From Bacteroidota bacterium (lineage in GTDB: Bacteria; Bacteroidota; Bacteroidia; Sphingobacteriales; Sphingobacteriaceae), in assembly GCA_023450085.1 (NCBI GenBank), contig JAEXHI010000024.1:124001-188000 (forward strand): DNA of 64,000 bases, given 5' to 3'. The translations under genes were made by a program, and so were the position numbers. Positions 17,884 through 27,430 of this stretch are shown here, one piece after another (the first letter of the stretch is position 1; every line of letters starts with the position of its first letter). The notes beneath the pieces are model-generated. The model had not been told where the DNA came from. It saw only the letters and a list, made by a program, of their open reading frames with translations, and ran no database searches.

Positions 17884-17914
17884 TTTGCTTTCACAACCAT
17901 ATCACGTAACTTTG
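17884..17914 (+). promoter_or_regulatory. Consensus Bacteroidota promoter of ahcY
   Basis: TTTG (17884-17887), exactly 19 bases, then TAACTTTG (17907-17914). This is a perfect TTTG-N19-TAnnTTTG match. It lies inside the longer open frame upstream of ahcY and so supports the start at 17941. Confidence 0.85.
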
Positions 17915-17940
17915 CTGCTCAAATTTTAAACAAAAACAAT

Positions 17941-19257
17941 ATGTCATCAGTAGAGACAACTTACGTACCTTACAAAGTTAAGGACATTTCACTGGCGGAA
18001 TGGGGCCGCAAAGAGATTGAATTGGCAGAGGCAGAAATGCCAGGCTTAATGTCATTAAGAAAAGAATTTGGTCCAACAAAACCCCTACAAGGTGCTAGAA
18101 TTGCAGGATGTTTGCACATGACTATCCAAACTGCAGTTTTAATTGAAACTTTAGTAGAACTTGGAGCTGAGGTAACTTGGTCTTCATGTAATATCTTCTC
18201 CACACAAGACCACGCTGCTGCTGCTATTGCTGCTGCTGGTATTCAAGTATATGCTTGGAAAGGCTTAAACGAAGAGGAATTTGACTGGTGTATTGAGCAA
18301 ACTTTACACTTTGGTCCTGAGCGTCAACCGTTGAACATGATTTTAGATGACGGTGGTGACTTAACCAACATGGTATTTGATAAATACCCAGAGTTAATTG
18401 CTGCAATCAAAGGTTTATCAGAAGAAACTACTACTGGTGTTCACCGCTTATACGAGCGTATGAAAAACGGTACTTTGCACTTGCCTGCAATTAACGTTAA
18501 CGACTCAGTAACTAAATCTAAATTTGATAACAAATACGGTTGCCGTGAGTCATTAGTAGATGCGATCCGTCGTGCTACTGACGTAATGATGGCTGGTAAA
18601 GTTGCTGTAGTTGCTGGTTATGGCGACGTAGGTAAAGGTTCTGCCGCTTCATTGAGCTCACAGGGCGTACGTGTAATTGTAACTGAAATTGATCCAATTT
18701 GTGCTTTACAAGCGGCAATGGAAGGTTACGAGGTGAAGAAATTTGCTAACGCAGTTAAAGAAGCAGACATTGTAGTAACCACTACTGGTAACTGCGATAT
18801 CGTTCGTGGCGAGCACTTCAAATCATTAAAAGATAAAGCTATCGTTTGTAACATCGGTCACTTTGATAACGAAATTGATATGGCTTGGTTAAACAAAAAC
18901 TATGGCCACACTAAAGTAGAAATCAAACCTCAGGTAGATAAATATACCATTGATGGCAAAGATGTAATTGTATTGGCTGAAGGTCGTTTGGTAAACTTAG
19001 GTTGTGCAACTGGTCACCCAAGCTTTGTAATGAGCAACTCATTCACTAACCAAACTTTGGCTCAATTGGAACTTTGGACTAACTCAGGTCAGTATGAAAA
19101 CAAAGTTTATGTATTGCCTAAGCATTTAGATGAGAAAGTGGCTCGCTTACACTTAGAAAAAATTGGCGTTGAATTAGATGTTCTTGATCAACACCAAGCA
19201 GAATACATTGGCGTTTCGGTAGAAGGTCCTTACAAACCTGAAGCTTACAGATACTAG
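17941..19257 (+). CDS. ahcY: Adenosylhomocysteinase (S-adenosylhomocysteine hydrolase)
   Basis: 438 residues from the ATG at 17941. An in-frame ATG at 17860 would add 27 residues but lies upstream of the promoter's -33 box. The enzyme splits S-adenosylhomocysteine into adenosine and homocysteine to keep methylation running. The NAD loop VVAGYGDVGKGSA, the substrate motifs GCLHMTIQTAVLIETL and NVNDSVTKSKFDNKYG, and the C-terminal KPEAYRY are all intact. The codon choice is markedly repetitive, as in highly expressed genes. Confidence 0.97.
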   Translation: MSSVETTYVPYKVKDISLAEWGRKEIELAEAEMPGLMSLRKEFGPTKPLQGARIAGCLHMTIQTAVLIETLVELGAEVTWSSCNIFSTQDHAAAAIAAAGIQVYAWKGLNEEEFDWCIEQTLHFGPERQPLNMILDDGGDLTNMVFDKYPELIAAIKGLSEETTTGVHRLYERMKNGTLHLPAINVNDSVTKSKFDNKYGCRESLVDAIRRATDVMMAGKVAVVAGYGDVGKGSAASLSSQGVRVIVTEIDPICALQAAMEGYEVKKFANAVKEADIVVTTTGNCDIVRGEHFKSLKDKAIVCNIGHFDNEIDMAWLNKNYGHTKVEIKPQVDKYTIDGKDVIVLAEGRLVNLGCATGHPSFVMSNSFTNQTLAQLELWTNSGQYENKVYVLPKHLDEKVARLHLEKIGVELDVLDQHQAEYIGVSVEGPYKPEAYRY

Positions 19258-19276
19258 TTTTGTAAAACGTTAACAG

Positions 19277-19309
19277 AAAGGGATGGAGTTTAAACTTCAT
19301 CCCTTTTTT
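19277..19309 (+). terminator. Rho-independent terminator after ahcY
   Basis: AAAGGGATG pairs with CATCCCTTT, extended inward by AGTTT/AAACT, and is followed by a T run. The most upstream ATG of the next open frame (19283) falls inside this hairpin, so that start is unlikely. Confidence 0.88.
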
Positions 19310-19372
19310 ATTGAGGCATTATTTGGGACTGACTTATCATCAATCTCACTATATTTAGGTTTGATGTTTAAA

Positions 19373-20155
19373 ATGAATATTGACCTTAGCCGAAAAGTTG
19401 CACTCATTACTGGAGCAGAATCGGGCATTGGTAAAGCCATTGCTATTGAGTTTGCAAAACTGGGCTGCCATTTAGTGCTTACTCATTACCATGATGAAAA
19501 TTTGGGCAAGCAAGTCCTTGCTGAAGTAGAGAAGTATGGAAACAAAAATCTTCTTGTCAGAGCAGATGTGAGTAAGCAACAAGAAGTTGAACACTTGTTT
19601 GAAACTGCCATAAAAACTTTTAATCAAATCGATTTTTTGGTAAATAGCGCAGGAGTAAGGAGTGTAGACAAGCCTCTTGCTGAAATGTCCCCTACTGAAT
19701 TTGACCATACCATCCAATCCAATTTATACAGTGTGTTTCACTGTTGCAAATGCTTTTTAAAACACCGTTCAAGCTCTCAACAGGAAGGTAGGATCATTAA
19801 CATCACTTCTATCCAATCAAAAGTAGTGAGTGCCGAAAAAACCGATTACTGTTCATCCAAATTTGCGGTAAAAGGATTTTCAGAAGCTTTATCTTTAGAA
19901 CTTGCTCCACAAAAAATCACGGTGAATTGTATCGCTCCAGGAATGATTTTAACACCGATGAATCAACGGGCCATAGACGAGCCTATCTACAGGGAAGAAC
20001 TGGAAAAAAGGATTCCTCTTCAAAATGCAGGCTTACCAGAAGATGTAGCTAATGCGGCGGTATTTTTAGTTTCCGACTATGCGAGGTATATTACGGGAAC
20101 CACACAAGTGGTTGATGGGGGCTTGATGTTAAATAGAACAAAGGGAGCCAAATAA
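19373..20155 (+). CDS. Short-chain dehydrogenase/reductase (SDR)
   Basis: 261 residues from the ATG at 19373 (MNIDLSRKVALITG). The open frame begins at 19283, but that start lies within the ahcY terminator. Classical SDR features are present: cofactor loop TGAESGIG (13-20), NSAG (91-94, in place of NNAG), catalytic S146 (NITS), Y159 and K163 (YCSSK), and PG motif APGMILTPM. It resembles glucose-1-dehydrogenase or 3-oxoacyl-ACP reductase-like oxidoreductases. The substrate is unknown. Confidence 0.88.
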   Translation: MNIDLSRKVALITGAESGIGKAIAIEFAKLGCHLVLTHYHDENLGKQVLAEVEKYGNKNLLVRADVSKQQEVEHLFETAIKTFNQIDFLVNSAGVRSVDKPLAEMSPTEFDHTIQSNLYSVFHCCKCFLKHRSSSQQEGRIINITSIQSKVVSAEKTDYCSSKFAVKGFSEALSLELAPQKITVNCIAPGMILTPMNQRAIDEPIYREELEKRIPLQNAGLPEDVANAAVFLVSDYARYITGTTQVVDGGLMLNRTKGAK

Positions 20156-20175
20156 ACACCTCCCTTTATCCATCA

Positions 20176-20637
20176 TTATTTTGCTCCTATGAATACATCT
20201 ACTTCGGCATTGTTCCAATCGAAACTTTTAGCACTGTAGATCTCGAAATCATATTGGTAGTTTCTTGGATATTCAGTTTGCCAAATTTCCCTCCAAACAT
20301 TGGCTACGCAATCGGGCATTTTACCTTTGGCTATATAATGTACATATTCCTGTTCAGGGATTTGTAATGCTTCCAAGCCCTCGGGAACTATAGCATCAGC
20401 AGTCACTTTACAGCCAATAAAATAAGCGAAAGGTTGGGTATGGTCGCCGTCATAATCATAGTAAACGGCATAGCAATCATCAGCTATTTTATCATTGATT
20501 TGATTGAAGATTTTCTCTTGTTCGAAGGTTTGCCATAGTTGGCCACAATCTATACCTGATTGACCGTTGGCGTTGTAGGTTTTGCGGCCTAAACTGATAC
20601 CGACCAACCTAAATTCGGGGATGCTTGTTTTGTTCAT
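20176..20637 (-). CDS. GyrI-like / effector-binding domain protein
   Basis: 153 residues from the ATG at 20637. An earlier ATG at 20673 would add MFFVIWHPLNHV, a hydrophobic tail unlike the family. FRLVGISLGRKTYN opens the SOUL/GyrI-like fold, and CYAVYYDYDG, FAYFIGCKV, PEQEYVHYIAKGK, and FEIYSAKSFDWNNAEVDVFIGAK complete both halves. Free-standing domains of this type bind small hydrophobic ligands or sequester them. No DNA-binding domain is attached. Confidence 0.82.
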   Translation of the reverse strand: MNKTSIPEFRLVGISLGRKTYNANGQSGIDCGQLWQTFEQEKIFNQINDKIADDCYAVYYDYDGDHTQPFAYFIGCKVTADAIVPEGLEALQIPEQEYVHYIAKGKMPDCVANVWREIWQTEYPRNYQYDFEIYSAKSFDWNNAEVDVFIGAK

Positions 20638-20776
20638 AACATGATTTAGTGGATGCCAAATTACGAAAAACATTTAGGTGGAACATCAATCATCGGTCGT
20701 TGATTTCATGCTATTAGTCGTTAGCTCTCCTAGCTATGCTGTCGTCGAGATGACGTCAAAGCGTATATAAGATACA

Positions 20777-20860
20777 AGACTTACGAAGTTTAACTTCAAA
20801 TTATGTTTTGTTTTTTAAGTTGAAGTTGAGGGCTTCGCCGTTTAGAAACTTCGTAAGTCT
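20777..20860. repeat. Nested inverted repeat AGACTTACGAAGTTT
   Basis: The outer arms AGACTTACGAAGTTT (20777-20791) and AAACTTCGTAAGTCT (20846-20860) are perfect complements. Inner arms TAACTTCAA and TTGAAGTT extend the stem. It lies between two leftward genes and is probably a dispersed repeat, not a regulator. Confidence 0.75.
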
Positions 20861-20894
20861 AATTAAGAGCTATTTGATTGACCGAAAAGAACAA

Positions 20895-20925
20895 GACCTA
20901 TAAGGTTTTAAAAACCTTATAGGTC
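20895..20925. terminator. Perfect palindromic hairpin after the GH3 gene
   Basis: GACCTATAAGGTTTT and its complement AAAACCTTATAGGTC form a 15-base-pair stem with almost no loop. It lies 11 bases beyond the stop of the GH3 gene, where it can act as a terminator for the leftward PUL transcript. The sequence type also recurs as a dispersed repeat in related genomes. Confidence 0.65.
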
Positions 20926-20935
20926 GGTCCCCCTT

Positions 20936-23155
20936 CTACTTCAGTTCAAAAGAAGATTTCAGCTTGATATCATTTGAGGCCGCACCTACCATCACCTTAA
21001 ATTCTCCTGGTTCGGTAATCCATCCTTTCTCTTCCTGATAAAAAGCTAATTTCTCGGGGCTCAGTTCAAAACTGATTTCTCTACTTTCTCCTGGTTTTAG
21101 TTTCACTTTTGCAAAATCCCTCAATTCTTTCACAGGCCTTACTACCGAAGCAAACGTATCTTGGATATAAAGTTGTGCTACTTCCTCCCCTTCTACCTTA
21201 CCTGTATTGGTTAAGGTGAAACTAACCTTTACACTTTCCTTTTGGTTAACGGTTGTACTAGATAGTTTCAAATTGCTATAACTAAAAGTAGTGTAGCTCA
21301 AACCATGACCAAAGGCATATTGAGGATCGTTAGACACATCGATATAAGCAGATTTGTAGCGGATATCCCCTGATTTAGTTACTGGACGACCTGTGTTATA
21401 ATGATTATAGAAAATAGGAATCTGTCCTACGTTTCTTGGAAAGCTGATTGGCAATTTACCTGAAGGATTGTAGTCTCCAAACAATACATCAGCAATGGCA
21501 TTACCTCCCTGATCGCCCAGCAACCAAGCATATACCACGGCATCAGCTTGTGCTGCAATGGTATTAAATACCAAAGGACGGCCTGCCATTAACACTACAA
21601 TTACAGGCTTGCCTGTAGCTTTAACGGCTTTAAATAACTCTTCCTGCTTACCAGGCAAAGAAATGTCGCTACGAGATTTAGCCTCTCCACTAAAGTCCCA
21701 AGTTTCACCAAGTACCATCACTACTGCATCTGCATTTTTTGCTGCATTTACAGCATCGGCAAATCCGTTGGTTAAGCTATCTTTCACTGTTGTTCCCTGC
21801 GCATAGCTCAACTTCGTTTCTTTAACTTTCTGCTTAACGCCTTCATGAACGCTTACCATATTTGCGGTATCAATATATACCGTCCAGTTTCCAGCCTGAT
21901 CTCTTTTAGCATTTACCAAAGGGCCAATCAATGCTAAGTTTTTAATGGATTTGCTCAGTGGCAAGGTGCTATTATTGTTCTTTAACAATACGATTGATTT
22001 TTGTGCAGCGGCCAATGCAACGGCTTTATATTTAGGATCGTTCATTACCTTTTGCTCTCTCTTTTCATCAGAGAAACGGTAAGGGTTATCAAACAAACCT
22101 AATTCAAACTTTTTGTATAAAATCCTTTTTACCGCATCGTCAATATATTTTTCCGCTACTTTACCGCTTTTCACTAGCTTTTCAAGTTCCTTTTTGTAGG
22201 CTTCACTTTCCATATCCATATCGCTACCTGCAACAATAGCCTTTTCAGAAGCTTCATTTAAGTTTTTAGCAAAACCCCAAGGAATCATCTCGCCAATAGA
22301 ACCCCAATCGCTTACTACAAATCCTTTGTAATTCCAGCTTCCTTTAAGGATGTCGCGTTGCAGATAAGCATTTCCAGTGGCTGGAATTCCATTTAACGTA
22401 TTAAAAGAGTTCATAAAAGTAGCTACTCCAGCATCAGCCGCAGCTTTAAATGGAGGCAAATAGATTTCGTGCAATTGTTGCTTGCTTAAGTCCACCGGAT
22501 TATAATCTCTTCCAGCCATTGAAGCCCCGTAAGCAGCAAAATGCTTGGCACAGGCCATAATTCTATCTAATGCTCCTAATTTCTCGCCCTGAAAACCAAG
22601 CACCCTTGCTTTTGCAATCTGCGAACCTAAATAAGGATCTTCACCAGCGCCTTCCATCACTCGCCCCCAACGTGGATCACGAGCAATATCCACCATTGGC
22701 GCAAAGGTCCAGTGAATACCCGAAGCAGCTGATTCTTCTGCGGCTACTTCTGCCGATCTTCTGATAATACTCAAATCCCACGAAGCGGACTCCGCCAATG
22801 GAATTGGGAATACCGTTTTATAACCGTGTATCACATCTAAACTAAACAACAAAGGAATTTTTAAACGAGATTGTAAGGCGATAGCTTGTATTTCCCTCGT
22901 ATCCTTTACTCCTTTTACATTTAACATGGAACCTACCATGCCACTTTTGATATCGTTCAGCAAATAATTTTTCCTGTCGCTGGCTGGTCCAGTTACCTCT
23001 CTTCCCGAGTATTGGTTCAATTGTCCAATTTTTTCGGTGAGGGTCATTAACTTCATCACCGAGTCTACCCTTTGTTCGATGGTTTTTCGCTGTGCAAATG
23101 TTTGAGTGGCTACAGCTGCACTCAATAGAAGTGTAAGGCTTAAAAATTTGTTCAT
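20936..23155 (-). CDS. bglX: GH3 beta-glucosidase / beta-xylosidase (BglX-like), exported
   Basis: 739 residues with a signal peptide (about 1-21). The order is GH3 N-terminal TIM barrel, C-terminal sandwich domain and a fibronectin-like domain (LKLSSTTVNQKESVKVSFTL onward). The catalytic nucleophile is D283 in VVSDWGS, and KHFAAYGASMAGRDYN is the substrate-binding region. It trims oligosaccharides from the non-reducing end in the periplasm. In a locus with two GH10 xylanases, xylo-oligosaccharides are a reasonable target, but GH3 specificity cannot be read from sequence alone. Confidence 0.92.
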   Translation of the reverse strand: MNKFLSLTLLLSAAVATQTFAQRKTIEQRVDSVMKLMTLTEKIGQLNQYSGREVTGPASDRKNYLLNDIKSGMVGSMLNVKGVKDTREIQAIALQSRLKIPLLFSLDVIHGYKTVFPIPLAESASWDLSIIRRSAEVAAEESAASGIHWTFAPMVDIARDPRWGRVMEGAGEDPYLGSQIAKARVLGFQGEKLGALDRIMACAKHFAAYGASMAGRDYNPVDLSKQQLHEIYLPPFKAAADAGVATFMNSFNTLNGIPATGNAYLQRDILKGSWNYKGFVVSDWGSIGEMIPWGFAKNLNEASEKAIVAGSDMDMESEAYKKELEKLVKSGKVAEKYIDDAVKRILYKKFELGLFDNPYRFSDEKREQKVMNDPKYKAVALAAAQKSIVLLKNNNSTLPLSKSIKNLALIGPLVNAKRDQAGNWTVYIDTANMVSVHEGVKQKVKETKLSYAQGTTVKDSLTNGFADAVNAAKNADAVVMVLGETWDFSGEAKSRSDISLPGKQEELFKAVKATGKPVIVVLMAGRPLVFNTIAAQADAVVYAWLLGDQGGNAIADVLFGDYNPSGKLPISFPRNVGQIPIFYNHYNTGRPVTKSGDIRYKSAYIDVSNDPQYAFGHGLSYTTFSYSNLKLSSTTVNQKESVKVSFTLTNTGKVEGEEVAQLYIQDTFASVVRPVKELRDFAKVKLKPGESREISFELSPEKLAFYQEEKGWITEPGEFKVMVGAASNDIKLKSSFELK

Positions 23156-23170
23156 TTGTTGTTTTAAGTT

Positions 23171-24412
23171 TTATGGTGTTAACTGCAAATTAAGTCCGTC
23201 TCTAAAGTTCCAAAAATTTTGTTTCTTTTGGTAAGTGGTGTCAAATAAAGTTGCTTCGGCATTCAAGCCCCAAGCAGAATCGGCATCGCCAATATTCCAC
23301 AGGGTAATGCCCCATCTTTGGTTTACAGGTACGATTTCCTGATAGGCTTTGGCTACATTGTAATACAACGATTTTTGTAAGTTTCTACGATTGGTTAAAT
23401 CTGCTGCGGGCACTGAAGTTTCGTTAGGTCCCAAAAGGGAAATATCCAGTTCAGCGATATGTACCAACAAACCTGTTTCTTTCATTTTCTGTATGGCAGC
23501 TCTTATACTCGTTAAAGGGGTATTATATCTGATGTGCATTTGCAAGCCTACTCCATTAATGATGGGGTCGCCACCCTCGGTCATCGGTTTTAACTCCATT
23601 ACTTTATTGTAAATCGCGTTTAGCTTAGCTGTGGAATATTCATGACCATAATCATTATAAAACAATTTCAACTTCCAGTTTTGGTTGGCTCTTGCCGCTA
23701 ATCTGGCATATCTAAATGCTTTCTCGATATAAATTTCGCCCATGTATCTTTTCCAAATACTGCCGATATCATTGCCTTGGCTATCTAAATTTAAATTCCC
23801 TCTAAGGGTTCCATCATCATAATAAGCTTCATTCACTACATCCCATGATTTCAACAGGGGCAGCAAAGGGTTTCCACCTTTATAATATTGACTGTAAAAG
23901 CCTACTGTTTTATCTATATGTCGTTTCATAATGGCATTAAGGGTATCAGCCCTTGCCGCTAAGGGTGTATTACTCTCTACATTGGTTACCCATTGTGGCA
24001 ATGCCCTATGCCAAACCAGGGCATGACCATGTATCCGTTTTTCGCCGTAGTCTTTTGCCAAATTGGGTATCTTTTCGTTCTTCTCTTCTATGCCATTTCC
24101 TTGTATGCCAAAATCCCATACAAATTTTGAAGGGTTTAGGCTATTCATCTTCATATCATTCTCCGCCGTAATACTATTGTATTGCTCTTTCGTCAAATCT
24201 TTGTACGCCGTCACACTAAACTTATTAGAGTTTACCGCCGCTCCAACAATGATGTCGGGATTTACTTCCTGCAATATGGTACTTACCGCAGCAGCACTCA
24301 TTGCCATTGTTTTTTCGGGAGATAGATTGACTGTTTCCAATGCTTTCTCTTGTTTTTTACAGGCACTAAGCATGCTGCCCAGCACCAGTACGGTGATAGT
24401 TACTTTGTTCAT
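23171..24412 (-). CDS. GH10 endo-1,4-beta-xylanase lipoprotein
   Basis: 413 residues. A lipoprotein signal with the lipobox cysteine at C18 (LGSMLSACKK) directs it to a membrane surface. The GH10 barrel carries the acid/base E195 (SWDVVNEAYYD) and nucleophile E321 (HIAELDISL), and ITAENDMKMNSL and HGHALVWH are present. It cuts the xylan backbone internally. It lies 15 bases upstream of the GH3 gene in the same operon. A second GH10 in this locus differs in length and sequence, so they are not a recent duplication. Confidence 0.95.
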   Translation of the reverse strand: MNKVTITVLVLGSMLSACKKQEKALETVNLSPEKTMAMSAAAVSTILQEVNPDIIVGAAVNSNKFSVTAYKDLTKEQYNSITAENDMKMNSLNPSKFVWDFGIQGNGIEEKNEKIPNLAKDYGEKRIHGHALVWHRALPQWVTNVESNTPLAARADTLNAIMKRHIDKTVGFYSQYYKGGNPLLPLLKSWDVVNEAYYDDGTLRGNLNLDSQGNDIGSIWKRYMGEIYIEKAFRYARLAARANQNWKLKLFYNDYGHEYSTAKLNAIYNKVMELKPMTEGGDPIINGVGLQMHIRYNTPLTSIRAAIQKMKETGLLVHIAELDISLLGPNETSVPAADLTNRRNLQKSLYYNVAKAYQEIVPVNQRWGITLWNIGDADSAWGLNAEATLFDTTYQKKQNFWNFRDGLNLQLTP

Positions 24413-24559
24413 GATTTATATTTGGTTAAGGTTGACTAAGTAAAGGCTATCTAAAAAATCCTTTTTTAAAACTTGTTAGATAGCCTTTTGAGAGCGGCTA
24501 GAGCGATAAGAGCGCATTAGACCTTTAGAGCGGGAGATTAACGGTAGGTCAAAAGCAAG

Positions 24560-26161
24560 TTATAAAACTGTCTTTTTAGCCAATTTACCCTCACTAGTGT
24601 TCAAACTGATAATGGCTAAGCCTTTAGATAGTTTGCTCGAAGGCACCGTCACTTTGTTATATCCCTTTTCTAACTGCACTGATTGGCTGTAGGCTATTTT
24701 CCCATTCACATCAGCTAAGGTTATTTTTCCATTTTGCACTTTCACTGAATAGATATGCAGTTCAATGTTCTCTCCATATTTTGCTATTTCGAAATCTGTT
24801 TTAGGCACAGGAATAGCCGCGCTTACTGGTCCAAAATATGCCTTATCGCCATTAAGATCCACTTGTTCCAATTGATAATAGTTAGTGCCTGGCATCGGTT
24901 TTTCATCAACAAAGCTATAGTTAGATTCACCTTTAGCACTTACTTGGTCTATTTTTTGGAAATTACTAGCTGTTGATGAACGTAAGATATTGTAATGGGA
25001 AGCATTAATTTCGCTAGCCGTAGCCCAGTTTAAACGAATGGTCCCATTTTTTTCATTGGCATTAAATGCCGTTAGGGTTACTGGCAATACATTAGTTCCT
25101 GGTGCCATGGTTACGCCGCGAAAAGTAGTGTTGGCTGGTGCCGTAGCCAGTTCTGTTAAACTTCCCGATATTGAGGCTACACTGCCTTCTGTGGCTACCG
25201 TGAAATTATCACTATAGGTGTACAACTTTGAATCGTTTCCTCCTACCGTGCCATAACTGGTTAAATATAGTTTTACGCCTGTTGTGCTCGTATAAAGTGC
25301 TGTAATACTTCTCGTGTTGGCAGGAATGGCAATGCTTCCGAAAGATACCCAATCTGTACCTGCGGCATTAGACCTATATTTTTTTAACATAGGCGCGCCA
25401 TCTGCATCGTCAATTACATAAACAAGGGTTCTATTATTAGCTGTTTTGATAGCAGCTATTTGGTGCGCTTTTGCCAATGGAGCAGCTCCAGGAATATTGG
25501 GTGCAGTGGCAAAAGTTACCGAAGTTGTTGGCAATGGTGAATTGGGAATACTGGTCAATGCGTTTGGTGCAAATAACTTAAGGCCATTGTTGGAAGCTGA
25601 AAAATAGGTATCGGCAATGGTCAATACACGCGGAGCATCCAAACCCGAGGAAACCCTGGTAGAGGCGGTCGTAGTCCCCAATGTTTTATACCTTACCCCA
25701 TTTTGAAATCCATTGAAATAAACCGAAGTTCCTTCTACCACCGCTGAACGAGGAGTCCCAATCGCATCAACCACTAAGGTATTTGCGGTCCAAGTACCTG
25801 CGGCGTTTAATGTGCCAATTACAAATTCTCCCGTTTGTGCTGGGTTATAACCAATAATCGACATGGTAGTACCATCTTTGGAAAGTACAGGATAACCTTC
25901 GTTTTCAAATGCATTAGAAGCTGTTAATCCCAAACCTTCAAAGCCATAATTGCCACCTACAACAGTTCTGGGTATCGTATAGGTTCTTACAAAAGCTCCC
26001 GATGGTGTGTATTCATCAACAAAAACGGCCACACGATTGCCGCCTGTCATTGCAGTTCCGTCGCCATAACGGTAAATGGCTAAATTGCCAGTTGCAAATT
26101 GAGCCCAGGCACTTAAGGTACCAAAGGCTGTAAAAATAATAGTAAGTAGTTTTCTTTTCAT
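24560..26161 (-). CDS. Secreted protein with a PUL-specific N-terminal domain and C-terminal sorting-type domain
   Basis: 533 residues with a signal peptide (about 1-20). Residues ~20-355 form a beta-rich domain with repeated GTxxA and VxF patterns. The 826-residue protein at 27431-29911 shares this domain (NYGFEGLGLT here, NYGLEGLGLT there). The rest begins LPVTLTAFNANEKNGTIRLNW and ends in a region shaped like a type IX secretion type A sorting domain (ITLADVNGKIAYSQSVQLEKG...KKTVL). A surface or extracellular glycan-binding role is likely but unproven. The domain family is not recognised. Confidence 0.75.
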   Translation of the reverse strand: MKRKLLTIIFTAFGTLSAWAQFATGNLAIYRYGDGTAMTGGNRVAVFVDEYTPSGAFVRTYTIPRTVVGGNYGFEGLGLTASNAFENEGYPVLSKDGTTMSIIGYNPAQTGEFVIGTLNAAGTWTANTLVVDAIGTPRSAVVEGTSVYFNGFQNGVRYKTLGTTTASTRVSSGLDAPRVLTIADTYFSASNNGLKLFAPNALTSIPNSPLPTTSVTFATAPNIPGAAPLAKAHQIAAIKTANNRTLVYVIDDADGAPMLKKYRSNAAGTDWVSFGSIAIPANTRSITALYTSTTGVKLYLTSYGTVGGNDSKLYTYSDNFTVATEGSVASISGSLTELATAPANTTFRGVTMAPGTNVLPVTLTAFNANEKNGTIRLNWATASEINASHYNILRSSTASNFQKIDQVSAKGESNYSFVDEKPMPGTNYYQLEQVDLNGDKAYFGPVSAAIPVPKTDFEIAKYGENIELHIYSVKVQNGKITLADVNGKIAYSQSVQLEKGYNKVTVPSSKLSKGLAIISLNTSEGKLAKKTVL

Positions 26162-26180
26162 ACGCTATTCGTTGGTTTTT

Positions 26181-26424
26181 AATTAGGAATTAGGAGTTAG
26201 GTACTAGTGGTTAGTTGATTTAATTTGATAATGGATTAATTCGATGATTTGATAATGCGTTGGTTAGTGCTGTTTGTTAATTATCTAATTGGCTAATTAG
26301 GAATTAGGTGCTAGTAGTTAGGCGTTAGTTGATTTAATTTGATAATTGGTTAATTTGATGATTTGATAATGGTTGCGCATTTACGTTTGTTAGTGCTATC
26401 TGTTAATTATCTCGTTAGCTAATT
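26181..26424. repeat. Tandem duplication of an AT-rich ~115-130 bp unit (gap 26162-26445)
   Basis: Copy 1 begins AATTAGGAATTAGGAGTTAG at 26181, and copy 2 begins AATTAGGAATTAGGTGCTAG at 26295. Both continue through TTGATTTAATTTGATAAT and TTGATGATTTGATAATG (one base differs in copy 1) to TGTTAATTATCT. The duplication fills the gap upstream of the 533-residue secreted protein gene. No gene is seen. Confidence 0.7.
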
Positions 26425-26445
26425 ATCTTGTCATCTCATTAAACC

Positions 26446-27339
26446 TCATTTAGTCTTTGTTTTTAAAGTCCAGCCTAGACCTATCTCAAAGTCGCCGCCA
26501 GTGAAGGAACGGATGGCCGATGGTCCAATGCTGTAAATTCCGCTGATGTTAAATTGATCGTACTTGAAACCCAAGCCTACGGTAGCGTTTTTAGTGCTAT
26601 GATACAAACCAAAGAGATTGATTTTCTGTTGGTAAGAAAAGCCTAATCCTCCTTCTACAATATTATCCATGCCTTTAATGCCACGATAAACCACTTTAGG
26701 TTCTACGGTCAGATCTTTACCTGCTGGAATTTTATAGGAAGCGGCTGTAAAAAAGGTAGCGTAGTTAATGCCGGCCACAAAGTTGGGATCGGTATTTAAC
26801 TGGTTATGCAAATTAAGCCAAGTGGCTTGTACGTTTAGTTTTTCATCGGTGAAGGCAACTCCAAAATCACCATCCAATCTGTAACCTCTGTCGTTGAATC
26901 GGTTCACTACCGGATCATAATTTTCGGCAGTGATATCGGCTCTATTGATTGATTCCCTGGCCACACCAACGGACAAACCAAAGTGTAACTTTCCGGCGTC
27001 GCTTACAGGTAAATGGTAAGCATAGGTTCCCATGATACGGGTATAGCTGATCAAGCCACTTTTGGAAAGATCAATATTTAAACCTACCGCAGCTCGATCT
27101 GTATAGGCAAACTCGCCCGTAAACATTTGATAGATTGGGGCATTGGGCACTTCATTAAACTGCTTACGGAACAACAAATTGAGGTTTACCTTTTCTGTAG
27201 CTCCCGCCATGGCTGGGTTACCCAAATACTGGTTGTTAAAGTACATGTTTCCCATGGGACTTAACTGCGCTAAAGCTGTATTGATATTGATAAGCCCGAA
27301 GAGTACAAACAGGTATTTGATATTTATATTTACTTTCAT
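26446..27339 (-). CDS. PorP/SprF-family type IX secretion system outer membrane protein
   Basis: 297 residues with a signal peptide (about 1-24). The family opening FNNQYLGNPAMAGATEKVNLNLLFRKQFNEVPNAP is complete. The rest alternates beta strands as expected for an outer membrane barrel. PorP/SprF paralogues are commonly encoded next to their own secreted partner carrying a type B (gliding-associated) sorting domain. Here that partner is the 826-residue protein immediately upstream in the operon (gap of 91 bases), so this copy probably serves that protein. Confidence 0.9.
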   Translation of the reverse strand: MKVNINIKYLFVLFGLININTALAQLSPMGNMYFNNQYLGNPAMAGATEKVNLNLLFRKQFNEVPNAPIYQMFTGEFAYTDRAAVGLNIDLSKSGLISYTRIMGTYAYHLPVSDAGKLHFGLSVGVARESINRADITAENYDPVVNRFNDRGYRLDGDFGVAFTDEKLNVQATWLNLHNQLNTDPNFVAGINYATFFTAASYKIPAGKDLTVEPKVVYRGIKGMDNIVEGGLGFSYQQKINLFGLYHSTKNATVGLGFKYDQFNISGIYSIGPSAIRSFTGGDFEIGLGWTLKTKTK

Positions 27340-27430
27340 TCGAGTAATTTTAATTTTCGCTAAACCTTCCTTTTCTAATCATTGGATTTAGCTTTTTTCT
27401 TTTTGACTTTTACCTTTTAACTTATTGGGA

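Noticed and set aside
17860..17940. Extended N-terminus of ahcY (27 residues more)
   Set aside because: The perfect promoter lies downstream of that ATG, and family members begin at the later ATG.
26181..26424. Tandem repeat considered as a CRISPR array
   Set aside because: Only two copies of over 100 bp, no short repeat/spacer pattern and no cas genes.
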